Shown in pieces: positions 17,880 to 26,867 of a stretch of 64,000 nucleotides of DNA (the first letter of the stretch is position 1; each line of letters starts with the position of its first letter). The position numbers and the translations under genes are program-made. The notes under the pieces are model-generated. The model saw nothing but the letters and a program-made list of their open reading frames with translations, had not been told where the DNA came from and searched no databases. This DNA is from Ezakiella sp. (GTDB lineage: Bacteria; Bacillota; Clostridia; Tissierellales; Peptoniphilaceae), in NCBI GenBank assembly GCA_022778715.1, contig JALFRW010000030.1:186001-250000 (forward strand), read 5' to 3'.

Positions 17880-19630
17880 AACATCTCACCTTCCATTTTT
17901 TGTAGTGCATCCAACTCTTGCAATAGTGAAACGACGAGCTCATTTTGTCCATCTTCACTAGCTTCTTTAATCTTTTTATTGAGTTCAAACCTCTTTTGTG
18001 CGATAAAATCCCTTTTTACTCCATTAATGACATCATTAAAATAATTTAAATCGTAGTCTTGATAAAATCCTACGCGAACAAAGCTGCGAAGGACAGCACT
18101 ATCGATTTCGTTTTCGTTTATAAGAGTATTTAAAAATTCTTCCACATCTATTTTCTCTTTTGTCTCATATTCTAAAAAAATTCTATCCAACAATTTTTGC
18201 AGACTTAGATTCGGTAGATATTCTTTTATATTAGCATTTTCTGCTTCTATTGTAAATACTTTATCTATTAGCATCATCTCAAATAAAATCTTTATAAACT
18301 TGTTAGAAGCTTTTGGGATGGTGTAATTGATTTCGCTGTTTTTCAATGTTTCAGCTCGTTTTTGCTCCTCTAATTCTTTCGTCAAAGTTGAGATTTCGAT
18401 ATTATATTTAATTGAAATTTCTTTAATATAAATTTCTCTTTCAACCGGTGATGGAGATAACTTTATAAAGTTTATCAGCCTTTCTATATACTTTATAAAT
18501 TCCTCTCTTTTGTCAATGTCTAAATCTGATTTTAAAAAAAACTGCTCAAAATCAAAAACGCTCATAGCTCTATCCATCAAAAATTGAAATTCGTCCACAC
18601 CAAATTTATCTATAAATTCATCTGGATCTAAATTATCCGGAATTTTTAAAATCTTCGGCGTTATTCCAATATTTCTTAAAATCTCAATATCTCTGTGTGT
18701 TGCCTTTTGCCCTGCAAAATCACCATCTAAACACAAATAAACTTCTCTGCCAAATCTTTTTAGCAGAGTTGCCTGTCTTTCGGTAAAGGCCGTGCCAAGT
18801 GGTGCTACTGCATAATTTATACCCATTTGGTGGAGCTTTACAACATCTATATTGCCCTCTACCAATAAAATTTTGTCTCTATTTTTATTATTTTTAACTA
18901 AATTGAGTCCAAATAGTATATTGCCCTTTTTAAAGACTTCACTTTCGCGAGAATTGTAGTATTTTGGTTCGCCCTGTCCAATAATTCTACCTGAAAAGCC
19001 AACTACCCGTGATTTCAAATCTATAATCGGAAAAATGAGTCTGCTACGAAACAAATCAAAATAATTTCCCGTCTTTTCGCTTTTTTGAATTAAGTTTGCA
19101 CGCACAAGATCCTCTTCTTTGTATCCAAGCGACTTCATATGTTTTATCATATCATCCCACGAATCTTTTGCAAAACCAATTCCAAAACGAACGATTGAGT
19201 TTTTTGAAATCTTTCTTTTTTCCAAATAATCTTGCGCTTTTCGTGAATCCTTTATGTTTTCCATAAAATACAGCGCTGCATCTCGGTTTATATCGTAAAT
19301 AACGGCATTCTGTGAAATTTGTGTATTTGGAGTTGAATTTTCATTTAACACAATATGATATTTTTCCGCCAAAAATTTGACCGCTTGATTAAAGTCCATA
19401 CCTTCATACATCTCAAGGAATGTAAACGCATCCCCTCCGGCACCACACCCAAAGCATTTGAAAAACTTTCCATCCGGATTAACCGTAAAGCTCGGAGTTT
19501 TCTCCTTGTGAAAAGGACAAAGTCCTAAATAATTTTTACCGCGCCTGGTAAGCGGAATATAACTTCCTATCAAATCCACAATATCAATGCTATCTTTAAT
19601 TTGTTCTAACTTATCTTCTCCAATATACAT
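17876..19630 (-). CDS. dnaG: DNA primase
   Basis: A 584-residue primase that makes RNA primers for the replisome. The CHC2 zinc site is C38, H41, C59 and C62 ([14 protein letters not shown] and [13 protein letters not shown]). The TOPRIM core follows with [15 protein letters not shown] and [12 protein letters not shown]. The canonical EGYMDV is EGNIDV here, a mild change that keeps the glutamate. The last 150 residues form the helicase-binding region, which is poorly conserved as usual. It is followed by rpoD and preceded by dgt after three bases. Confidence 0.96.
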   Translation of the reverse strand: MYIGEDKLEQIKDSIDIVDLIGSYIPLTRRGKNYLGLCPFHKEKTPSFTVNPDGKFFKCFGCGAGGDAFTFLEMYEGMDFNQAVKFLAEKYHIVLNENSTPNTQISQNAVIYDINRDAALYFMENIKDSRKAQDYLEKRKISKNSIVRFGIGFAKDSWDDMIKHMKSLGYKEEDLVRANLIQKSEKTGNYFDLFRSRLIFPIIDLKSRVVGFSGRIIGQGEPKYYNSRESEVFKKGNILFGLNLVKNNKNRDKILLVEGNIDVVKLHQMGINYAVAPLGTAFTERQATLLKRFGREVYLCLDGDFAGQKATHRDIEILRNIGITPKILKIPDNLDPDEFIDKFGVDEFQFLMDRAMSVFDFEQFFLKSDLDIDKREEFIKYIERLINFIKLSPSPVEREIYIKEISIKYNIEISTLTKELEEQKRAETLKNSEINYTIPKASNKFIKILFEMMLIDKVFTIEAENANIKEYLPNLSLQKLLDRIFLEYETKEKIDVEEFLNTLINENEIDSAVLRSFVRVGFYQDYDLNYFNDVINGVKRDFIAQKRFELNKKIKEASEDGQNELVVSLLQELDALQKMEGEML

Positions 19631-19633
19631 GTG

Positions 19634-20638
19634 TCAAACCCTTCTAATGCTGGTTGGTAAAAATAATTCTTTAAACTTTTCAATTGCAAATTGGTCCGTC
19701 ATTCCTGCAATATAATCTATAACCGTTTGATTCAACTCTCCGGATTGCCTTTTAACAAAATTTGTACTAATTTTTTCAGGATGCTTCATATAATATTCAA
19801 ACAAAAGCGTAAGCATGCTCTCAATCCTTTCGCCTTGCTCGCTACTTCTTTGATCTAGATAAACATTTTTAAACATAAAAGCTCGCAGTTCTTCCATTGC
19901 ACTGCCAACTTCGTCACTCATTGTAATCACGTCTTTGTCTGTTGAATGCTTTATTATATCCGCCACCATTGTATCAATTCTCTTACTTGAATTGTGCCCC
20001 AATAGATTTGTAAGTGCACTTGGAATATCCGATTCAAATAGCACTCCGGCTCTAATTGCATCATCTATGTCGTGATTTATATATGCAATTCTATCTGCAA
20101 ATTTTACAATCGTACCTTCCAGAGTAGAAGCCTTTGCTGCTCCAGAGTGATTTATAATTCCATCGCGTACTTCAAAAGTGAGATTTAATCCCGGTTCATC
20201 GTTGTGCATTTCGAGAAAATCAACCACTCTTAATGATTGCTCGTTGTGTTTAAAACCATTTGTAGAAAGTTTATTAAGAACGCGTTCACCAGTATGTCCA
20301 AATGGAGTGTGACCAATGTCGTGACCCATTGCAATCGCTTCAACCAAGTCTTCATTTAAGAAGAGGGCTCTTGCTATAGTTCTGCCAACTTGGGACACCT
20401 CCAGTGTGTGCGTAAGCCTCGTCCTATAATGGTCGCCAAGCAGAGCAATGTAAACTTGCGTCTTATGTTTTAATCGTCTAAAACTCTTTGTGTGAATAAT
20501 GCGATCTCTATCTCTTTGGAATTCAAGTCTTACATCCGATTTTTTTTCTTCTCTTGCTCTTCCTCTCGACTTGTCTGAAAAACAAGCCACACTTCTTAAT
20601 CTTTCATGCTCCATTTGTTCCAGAATTTCTCTAATCAA
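19634..20638 (-). CDS. dgt: Deoxyguanosinetriphosphate triphosphohydrolase-like protein
   Basis: A 334-residue HD-domain phosphohydrolase of the dGTPase family. FRRLKHKTQVYI and the metal ligands in RLTHTLEVSQ, MGHDIGHTPFGHTGE and the later YINHDIDDA mark the HD active site. The enzyme removes triphosphate from dNTPs. The C-terminal HD-associated region is present. The gene lies between ppsR and dnaG, overlapping ppsR by eight bases; this position just before dnaG is common in clostridia. Substrate preference among dNTPs is not deducible. Confidence 0.93.
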   Translation of the reverse strand: MIREILEQMEHERLRSVACFSDKSRGRAREEKKSDVRLEFQRDRDRIIHTKSFRRLKHKTQVYIALLGDHYRTRLTHTLEVSQVGRTIARALFLNEDLVEAIAMGHDIGHTPFGHTGERVLNKLSTNGFKHNEQSLRVVDFLEMHNDEPGLNLTFEVRDGIINHSGAAKASTLEGTIVKFADRIAYINHDIDDAIRAGVLFESDIPSALTNLLGHNSSKRIDTMVADIIKHSTDKDVITMSDEVGSAMEELRAFMFKNVYLDQRSSEQGERIESMLTLLFEYYMKHPEKISTNFVKRQSGELNQTVIDYIAGMTDQFAIEKFKELFLPTSIRRV

Positions 20639-21449
20639 AATAGCCGAACCTCTTTTCCATTAATTCTACAATAATTGCAGCCGTTTCCTCTATTGCTTTG
20701 TCCGAGACATCAATAACCGTACAACCGATTCTTTCCATAATTCCATTTGCATACTTGAGCTCTTGTTCTATTCTATTTATATCTGAATAAATCCCGATGT
20801 TTGGCATACCGAGTGCCTTTAGTCTTGCTTCTCTAATTCTAATCATGATTTCTGCAGTTGTTGTGAGTCCAAAAATACGTTCTGGGTCTTTTGAGAATAT
20901 CTCTTCATTAATTTGCACTTCCGGCACGAGCGGCACATTTGCCACCAAATAGCCTTTATTTGCAAGATACATACTAAGAGGTGTCTTAGAAGTCCTGGAG
21001 ACGCCAATCAAACAAATATCTGCATTTCTAATGCCTCGCGGATCTTTTCCATCGTCATATTTTACGGCAAACTCAATTGCATCTACAGTTTTAAAATAAT
21101 TTTCGTCCATTTTTCTTAATATTCCGGATTCGCGCACCGGTTTTTCGTGCAAAATATCTGAAATCGCATTTAATGGCTCATCCATTATATTCACAGTTGG
21201 AATATTATAAATTCTTGCCATGTCTTCCAAATACTTGGCATTTTCTTCACTAACCGTACTGTAAATTATAACCGCCGGAATATTTTTTGCCTCTTCAATC
21301 GCCGATTCAATATGGCTTTCGTCAGAGATATATGGATATCTTTTTATTTCGTAATTGCAATTTGGAAATTGCGCAACCGATGCTCTTGCAATCTTGGTCC
21401 CTGTTTCGCCAATAGAATCGCTCAACACAAAAATAGTTATATCATACAT
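20631..21449 (-). CDS. Pyruvate, phosphate dikinase regulatory protein (kinase/phosphorylase), full length
   Basis: A 272-residue DUF299 protein that turns PPDK off by ADP-dependent phosphorylation of a threonine near the catalytic histidine and on again by phosphate-dependent dephosphorylation that releases pyrophosphate. The N-terminal domain begins MYDITIFVLSDSIGETG; the P-loop is GVSRTSKTP at residues 149-157, followed by YLANKGYLVANVPLVPE and FGLTTTAE. A GTG nine bases upstream is also in frame, but AGGTGG overlaps it, favouring the ATG at 21447-21449. Its position between glyS-like and dgt/dnaG is standard. A half-length paralogue lies before ppdK. Confidence 0.94.
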   Translation of the reverse strand: MYDITIFVLSDSIGETGTKIARASVAQFPNCNYEIKRYPYISDESHIESAIEEAKNIPAVIIYSTVSEENAKYLEDMARIYNIPTVNIMDEPLNAISDILHEKPVRESGILRKMDENYFKTVDAIEFAVKYDDGKDPRGIRNADICLIGVSRTSKTPLSMYLANKGYLVANVPLVPEVQINEEIFSKDPERIFGLTTTAEIMIRIREARLKALGMPNIGIYSDINRIEQELKYANGIMERIGCTVIDVSDKAIEETAAIIVELMEKRFGYFD

Positions 21450-23230
21450 TAAAACCACCTGCTTTTGATAAATCCATATATTTTGTTTGCGTAATTTGAA
21501 AATTGTGTTTCATTTTTATACACTTGTAAAAGTTCTTCAAATTTGTTTTTATATGCTTTTAATTCGATAAAATACTCAACTTCATCAAGATTCTTATCGC
21601 TTAATTCTTGTAAAATCGGTATTATTTCAGCTTCAATTTCCCTGTTTTCTTCAGTAAATACTTTTTGATTCTTCAAAATATTTTCTAAATCTACAAGAGT
21701 TTTTAAAAAAGACTCATCTTCATTCTTAACTTTTCCTGAGAAATAAATTAAGTTGTAAGTTAAACTGCTTATATTCTCGTTAAAGTCGAAACTAAAATTG
21801 TTTAGAATATATTCGTTAATTCCTAAACTTCTCCAAGAATTTTTAATGCTTTGTTGGTAAAGCTCTTTCATTTTGGACTCTATTTTTTTGTAGTCAAAAG
21901 CACCAATGCTTTCTTCCGTGTAAACATAGAGTCCTGCTTGAATTAGAGAATTAATATTAAAATCGAGCTTTGAATTTATAATTAAATTGATTATTTCGTT
22001 AGATAAATTCTTAAGAAGATGATAATCATTATTTTCTGTTATAAGATAGCCCATTATATCGTCAAACCGGTCTGCAATCGCCAAAATATATCCAATTGAA
22101 TTTCTAGGCATTTTGTTATCATTTGTCGGCAAATATTGGTCCATCACAGCTTCACCTATCGACTTGTCATAGCCTTCAGAGTCAAGCAAAATCTTTCCAA
22201 CAATTCCCTTTAGCTGCGGATATCTTTTTACCGTAGAAGTTGCAAGATCCGCCTTTAAAATTCCTGATGCCAATAATAGATTATCGTTCATTTCTTTTGC
22301 AAGAAAAAGATCCTCTGCAATTCTATTAACAAAAAGCTTAATTCGGGAAGTTTTATCGTATAAATTCCCCATAGCTTCATTTACAGAAAACCAATTTAAC
22401 CTCGGAATATATTCTTTTAAAGCCACGGTTTTATCATTTATAATTGAGCTGCCTAGCATTGATAAATCAGAGTTTATAGTATTTTCATACATTTCTTTAA
22501 TTGCAGACTCATTTTTACCTTTTTCAATCGCAATTAAATAATAATTGGATAATTCTCCATCGTTTTCTTGAAGTGGCACACAAAGGTCGTATTTATTAAT
22601 AATTGAATATAAAATTTCACTTGGAAGTTCGCTATATTTTTCATCAAACTTTGCATATGCAATCACCGGATTTTCTACGAACTTAGTGATTAAATATAGC
22701 TTCTCAGTGTCGTTTGTGAGCATTTTGCCAAGTGATGAGGCCATTCTATTAGCTTGAAATCTAATTTTATTTTTACTTTCTTCTGCATCAAAACTTACCA
22801 CAGATTTCATCTTTTCAAAGTAATCGTCTACACTACTAACTTCTATCGGTTCTGTATAATCAATTAGTGTGCTCATCGTAGATTTTACGCCTTCGATTTC
22901 TACATTTATCAGCTCATCATCAAGAATCGCAACTATATTTGCAATCGGTCGATAAAATGCGATAGAGCCTGTCGACCAGCGCATTTGGTTTCTAGTTTCT
23001 ATTCCCCTAAGCATTTTTGGAACGAATTGTTCAAAAACGCTTTTATCTATTATTTCTGTTTCAAAAAAAACTACAATTCTAGTTTTATTTACAAAAATAT
23101 TAAGACTGGACAAATTCAAAATATCCACCATATTAAAAAGTTCAAAATAGCTTTCTAAGTCACTCTGAACTCCTTCAAATGTGATCTTATCCATTGGATT
23201 TGTGATTAATTCCAGTAAAAATTTACTCAT
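21449..23230 (-). CDS. Highly diverged glycyl-tRNA synthetase beta-subunit-like protein
   Basis: This 593-residue protein occupies the glyS locus and is colinear with GlyS along its whole length. Recognisable blocks are QMRWSTGSIAFYRPIANIVA (residues 82-101; GlyS has LMRWG..FVRPI), PVIAYAKFDEKYSELPSEIL (188-207), ENDGELSNYYLIA (222-234), PRLNWF...YDKTSRI (276-297), LKADLATSTVKRYPQLKGIV (325-344) and ILAIADRFDDIMG (382-394). The next GlyS hallmark, the PxGSKDPFALRR segment, is replaced by unrelated Asn-rich sequence, and the protein is about 90 residues short of usual. The frame is uninterrupted. The ATG at 23228-23230 follows AAGGAG. Homology is strong by position and alignment; aminoacylation activity is doubtful. 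Its partner is the preceding GlyQ-like gene (eight-base overlap). Confidence 0.75.
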   Translation of the reverse strand: MSKFLLELITNPMDKITFEGVQSDLESYFELFNMVDILNLSSLNIFVNKTRIVVFFETEIIDKSVFEQFVPKMLRGIETRNQMRWSTGSIAFYRPIANIVAILDDELINVEIEGVKSTMSTLIDYTEPIEVSSVDDYFEKMKSVVSFDAEESKNKIRFQANRMASSLGKMLTNDTEKLYLITKFVENPVIAYAKFDEKYSELPSEILYSIINKYDLCVPLQENDGELSNYYLIAIEKGKNESAIKEMYENTINSDLSMLGSSIINDKTVALKEYIPRLNWFSVNEAMGNLYDKTSRIKLFVNRIAEDLFLAKEMNDNLLLASGILKADLATSTVKRYPQLKGIVGKILLDSEGYDKSIGEAVMDQYLPTNDNKMPRNSIGYILAIADRFDDIMGYLITENNDYHLLKNLSNEIINLIINSKLDFNINSLIQAGLYVYTEESIGAFDYKKIESKMKELYQQSIKNSWRSLGINEYILNNFSFDFNENISSLTYNLIYFSGKVKNEDESFLKTLVDLENILKNQKVFTEENREIEAEIIPILQELSDKNLDEVEYFIELKAYKNKFEELLQVYKNETQFSNYANKIYGFIKSRWF

Positions 23231-24062
23231 TTTTTGCTCCTTCATAAATCACTAATTGATTATTATTGATTTGTAAATATCTCTTTCTAATTTCCACATT
23301 TAACTTAGTTATCTCGGCATTATTTTTCATGAAATTTTCACTTGAAGTTCCAGTTTTTGCCTTAATCATAGTCAAATCTTTGCCGGCTTCCAAAAAAGAC
23401 ATATAAGCGAGCATAAGCCTGTTTTCTCTCAAATGATTCTTCAGCATGTCAAGATTGCATTTGAAATTTATTTCCTCGTTATCTATATTGCTTTCCTCGT
23501 CTAAAAAACTAAAAAATTCACAATTTCTTATGTTAGCACTTGTATAAACAGCATCTGTTTTAATATTCAAAATTCTATTAATATTATCTATATTGTATTC
23601 CACAAAAAGGGTGACATTATCGGTGTACTCGCCGTTAATTGATTGAAAGTACTTGCATTTTACAATCAAATTTCCATTTGCAAAAATGTTTACATATGAA
23701 ATGTTTGAATCTAGCAAAATATCGTGAAAATTACCGGAATTATAAGTAAATATGAAGTCATCAAAGTTTGTAAAAATCACTCTAAGTGATTTAAAAATAT
23801 CTACAAATGAAAGGTTGTACTCTCTCTTATCCACCACACGAAAAACGGTGCTCACAGCATTTTCAGACACTTCTCTAATATTTACATCGTCTCCAATATT
23901 TAGTATTTTTATAGTTGAAGCCGACATAGAATTTGGATTTGCCAAGTGAAAAAATAGTTCTTCATAGCTAAGCACGTTCTCATATAATTCATAAAAAGTA
24001 TCTTCAACTAATTTAATATTATAAGAATTGTAAAACTTGATTAATTTATTAATTAAAATCAT
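23223..24062 (-). CDS. Highly diverged glycyl-tRNA synthetase alpha-subunit-like protein, catalytic motifs lost
   Basis: A 279-residue protein standing where glyQ normally lies (recO-glyQ-glyS). I align it with GlyQ by eye: residues 74-94 (FRVVDKREYNLSFVDIFKSLR) match [20 protein letters not shown], residues 127-158 match the strands around the motif containing TYFQQ (here KYFQS) and GEITYGLERL (here TLFVEYNIDNI), and 203-263 match the C-terminal helices ending in RQRYI..R (here NVEIRKRYLQ). The motif 2 region with SRRPTDGRYGENPNR has no arginine counterpart, and the motif 3 arginine of GLER is gone. Such a protein should not activate glycine. The frame is intact and overlaps recO by 14 bases. 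Homology is moderately confident; function unknown. Confidence 0.7.
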   Translation of the reverse strand: MILINKLIKFYNSYNIKLVEDTFYELYENVLSYEELFFHLANPNSMSASTIKILNIGDDVNIREVSENAVSTVFRVVDKREYNLSFVDIFKSLRVIFTNFDDFIFTYNSGNFHDILLDSNISYVNIFANGNLIVKCKYFQSINGEYTDNVTLFVEYNIDNINRILNIKTDAVYTSANIRNCEFFSFLDEESNIDNEEINFKCNLDMLKNHLRENRLMLAYMSFLEAGKDLTMIKAKTGTSSENFMKNNAEITKLNVEIRKRYLQINNNQLVIYEGAKNE

Positions 24063-24783
24063 TTCTACTCCACCATTTAATAAAGTCCATAAATTCTACG
24101 TAAGAATTGAGTTTTTGTATATCAAAAGTCCACCCGAAATATTTAATACAAAGATTTAAAAAAAGAAGTGAGTTATCAAAATCCAATTCAATTTTAGCAA
24201 TATCTGAAAATTTATTATATAAAATATATTGTAAAATATTTTTCTCGGAATTTGTTATCGGCTGATAGTCTGAATCAAAATGAAACTCCGACTCGTGCAC
24301 TACACCTTCATTAAATAGTATCAAACTTTCACCTTCTGCATCAATAAGCGGTTCATATCCCATAAATGATACATATTTTAAAATCCAAGCGGATAATAAC
24401 AACAATTTATTTTTAAAATCAGACAAATTTAGAATAAAGCTTTTGGTTAGCGGATAGATGTTTGGAACTCTAAAATTTTCTTCAAGAGATTTCAATAAAA
24501 TCTCGCAAGCAATGCACGAGAGTCTGAAATCAAGTGGATTTGAGTGCAGATTCTGAAAACTTACACTTTCATCAACTTCGTTAAAGTAAAAAATATTTTC
24601 GCCTTTTCCAAGCTCAAAAGAAGTAATAGAAAAAAGTTCGAAATTCGGCAGTACATTCTCTTTTTTGCGATAAGCGCCTTTTGTCATAATGCTTATTTTA
24701 CCGTATTCATCAGTTAGTGCGTGCGTTATAAGGCTGGAATCGCTCCATTTTATATTTCTTAAAATAATAGTTTCTATGTTCAT
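24049..24783 (-). CDS. recO: DNA repair protein RecO
   Basis: The 244-residue protein has the RecO N-terminal OB fold (IILRNIKWSDSSLITHALTD, GKISIMTKGAYRKK) and a helical C-terminal domain with LLLLSAWILKYVSFMGYEP. RecO loads RecA on SSB-coated DNA with RecR. The zinc knuckle with CxxC pairs found in many RecO proteins is absent: the region after MGYEP has no cysteines (IDAEGESLILFNEGVV). Overall divergence is high but position between era and glyQ is conserved. It overlaps era by four bases. Confidence 0.88.
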   Translation of the reverse strand: MNIETIILRNIKWSDSSLITHALTDEYGKISIMTKGAYRKKENVLPNFELFSITSFELGKGENIFYFNEVDESVSFQNLHSNPLDFRLSCIACEILLKSLEENFRVPNIYPLTKSFILNLSDFKNKLLLLSAWILKYVSFMGYEPLIDAEGESLILFNEGVVHESEFHFDSDYQPITNSEKNILQYILYNKFSDIAKIELDFDNSLLFLNLCIKYFGWTFDIQKLNSYVEFMDFIKWWSRNDFN

Positions 24784-25652
24784 TTAAGCTCTTTTTTTAC
24801 AATAGACAAATTTTTGCGCCAATTCTTGCGAACTTTGATATTTAACTTTAAGGTCACTTTCTCTTCTAAAAAATGCTCCATGGCTTTTTTTGCTTCTTTT
24901 ATAATCCGATTTATCATATTCCCATTCTTGCCAATCACGATTGCCTTGTGGTTTTCTCGCTCTAAATAGACCGTCATAGTGATATAAACTCTATCTTCTT
25001 CCTCTCGAAACTCTTCGGTATCGATCATAATTCCATGTGGAATTTCTTCATTTAGATTTAACAAAAACTTTTCGCGCAAAATCTCTTCCATTATTTCTCT
25101 TGTCGAAGTGCCGGTTATCATCTCTTCATCATAATAAATTGGTCCTTCCGGCAAAAATTCCTTAACAGTTGCTAAAAATTCGTGAAAACCATCGCCCGAT
25201 ACCGCTGATATAAATACGATTGCTTCGAACAATTTCATGGACTTGTATTTTTCTTTTAAATCTTTTTTTTCTTCAGTGCTAAGCATGTCCGCTTTATTTA
25301 CCACGAGAATCTTTTTTTCTTTATCGCTTTTAGCAAGCTCTATAACCGCTCTATCAAGCCGACCGGTTTCAAGCGAATTGTCCATCACATAAATATTTAA
25401 ATCGGCATCCTTCATATTGTTAAAAATAATATTTTGCATCTCCGCACCAAGTTTGTTTTTTGGTTCTTGATAGCCGGGATTGTCAAAAAATATTATTTGA
25501 CTATCATCATCCGTGTAGATAAACTTCATGCTCTTTCTCGTAGTTTGAGGTCTATCAGTCACGATTGAAAGACGCACTCCGATTAATCGGTTCAAAATTG
25601 AAGATTTGCCTACATTTGGTCTACCAATTAAATTTACAAAACCGCTTTTCAT
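24780..25652 (-). CDS. era: GTPase Era
   Basis: A 290-residue GTPase that assists 16S rRNA 3'-end maturation and 30S assembly. G1 is GRPNVGKSS, the G3 motif is DNPG, a variant of the usual DTPG, G4 is NKAD, and the C-terminal KH domain contains IVIGKNGNMINRIIKEAKK. A longer frame exists, but the ATG at 25650-25652 with upstream TGGAG starts the canonical MKSGFVNLIGRPN. It follows the kinase-phosphatase gene after 13 bases; ybeY-dgkA-era is the classical order. Confidence 0.95.
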   Translation of the reverse strand: MKSGFVNLIGRPNVGKSSILNRLIGVRLSIVTDRPQTTRKSMKFIYTDDDSQIIFFDNPGYQEPKNKLGAEMQNIIFNNMKDADLNIYVMDNSLETGRLDRAVIELAKSDKEKKILVVNKADMLSTEEKKDLKEKYKSMKLFEAIVFISAVSGDGFHEFLATVKEFLPEGPIYYDEEMITGTSTREIMEEILREKFLLNLNEEIPHGIMIDTEEFREEEDRVYITMTVYLERENHKAIVIGKNGNMINRIIKEAKKAMEHFLEEKVTLKLNIKVRKNWRKNLSIVKKELK

Positions 25653-25665
25653 ATTTTCTCCATTC

Positions 25666-26373
25666 CTAATTTCCAAAAATACTAAAAATAAGTATGCCAA
25701 TTAATATTCCTAAAATTCCGCCGTAAAACACATCAATTGGCTTATGGATTTTTCCTTCAACTCTGCTTTCAGACACCAAAATCGCCAACACATATGCAAG
25801 CGAAATGACGAGAAGATCCTGTGTGTTAAATGAAATTATTGTAGCTAATAAAAAAGATATCGCTGCATGTCCACTCACAGTACCACCTTGAAAATATGTG
25901 CCTCTATGTTTTGAATATCTGCTCTTTAGTGCAATTATAAGCAAAACAGTTAGCGAAATCGCAATAATTGTGAGATGAATCGGATTTCTATGAATCACTC
26001 CAAAAAAGTTTTCTCCTGCCGGTACAAGTCTATCATAAAATAGCAAGTATCCGACAAAAAGTGCATAAAATGCGGTTAAGAGAACTGCTCCTGCGGCAAT
26101 ATCTTTGCAAAGTTTCACGAGCGGATGATATTCCCCGACAGCTGCATCCACAGCGTATTCAAGCGCAGTATTAATCATCTCGGCAAAAAGCACCAAAACA
26201 ATGGCTCCAAAAAGTGATATGAATTCCAGTTTTGAGAATTCAAAAATTAGAGCCATAACTAAAACCGCACCTGCAATTATAAAATGGATTCTCATATTCC
26301 TTTCAGTTTTAAAAGTTTGAACCAAGCCGTTCGTGGCATAATTAAAACTTTTTAAAAATGATCTTTTCTTCAT
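25666..26373 (-). CDS. dgkA: Fused undecaprenol/diacylglycerol kinase and PAP2-type phosphatase
   Basis: A 235-residue membrane protein with two parts. Residues 1-115 are a DgkA-family lipid kinase with three helices and the motif AEMINTALEYAVDAA. Residues 125-235 are a second membrane domain with PAP2 signatures GGTVSGHAAIS and SRVEGKIHKPIDVFYGG, including the SGH and the R....HK.D catalytic residues, while the usual first KxxxxxxRP motif is weak (SRYSKHRG). In Firmicutes DgkA acts on undecaprenol, so one polypeptide may both phosphorylate the carrier lipid and dephosphorylate a lipid phosphate or pyrophosphate. It overlaps ybeY by four bases. Confidence 0.9.
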   Translation of the reverse strand: MKKRSFLKSFNYATNGLVQTFKTERNMRIHFIIAGAVLVMALIFEFSKLEFISLFGAIVLVLFAEMINTALEYAVDAAVGEYHPLVKLCKDIAAGAVLLTAFYALFVGYLLFYDRLVPAGENFFGVIHRNPIHLTIIAISLTVLLIIALKSRYSKHRGTYFQGGTVSGHAAISFLLATIISFNTQDLLVISLAYVLAILVSESRVEGKIHKPIDVFYGGILGILIGILIFSIFGN

Positions 26374-26867
26374 AGGTAAACCTTTTTCATCACTTCTTTT
26401 TCAAGTGAGCGCATAATCTTTTTATCTCTTTTATTCATATGATCGTATCCAAGCAAATGTAAAATACTATGGCATGTCAAATAAACCATTTCTCGATTAA
26501 ATGAATTGCCAAAAGTTTTTGATTGTTTTAAGCATCTTTTTTTACACAATACAACATCGCCCAGTATCCCCTCCTCAAAATCAAGGGGAAAACTAAGCAC
26601 ATCCGTTACACTATCTATACCCCGAAAATCTCTGTTTAACTCGCGAATTTGTGACTCACTTACAATTGATAATGATATTTGAGTGTAATAATTGTAATTT
26701 GCGGTATGAAGTGTTTCTTTTATCACATTTACCATATTTAGAAAATCATCCAAACACAAAAATTGGTCTGTAAAATCAGCAGAAATTTCAAACTTGTCAA
26801 AGTAAAAAGTTTTTTTACCGGTGAGTTTTTTTATATTATAGTAGCTCTTCATTTTGACCTTGATCAT
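26370..26867 (-). CDS. ybeY: Endoribonuclease YbeY
   Basis: A 165-residue zinc-dependent endoribonuclease for rRNA maturation. The metal signature HSILHLLGYDH is present near residue 134, preceded by the substrate-contact block ELNRDFRGIDSVTDVLSFPL. The first ATG lacks a good ribosome site; the ATG five codons later (26850-26852) has AAGG at suitable distance and may be the real start, giving 160 residues. Either start lies inside the end of phoH, so translation is coupled. Confidence 0.93.
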   Translation of the reverse strand: MIKVKMKSYYNIKKLTGKKTFYFDKFEISADFTDQFLCLDDFLNMVNVIKETLHTANYNYYTQISLSIVSESQIRELNRDFRGIDSVTDVLSFPLDFEEGILGDVVLCKKRCLKQSKTFGNSFNREMVYLTCHSILHLLGYDHMNKRDKKIMRSLEKEVMKKVYL

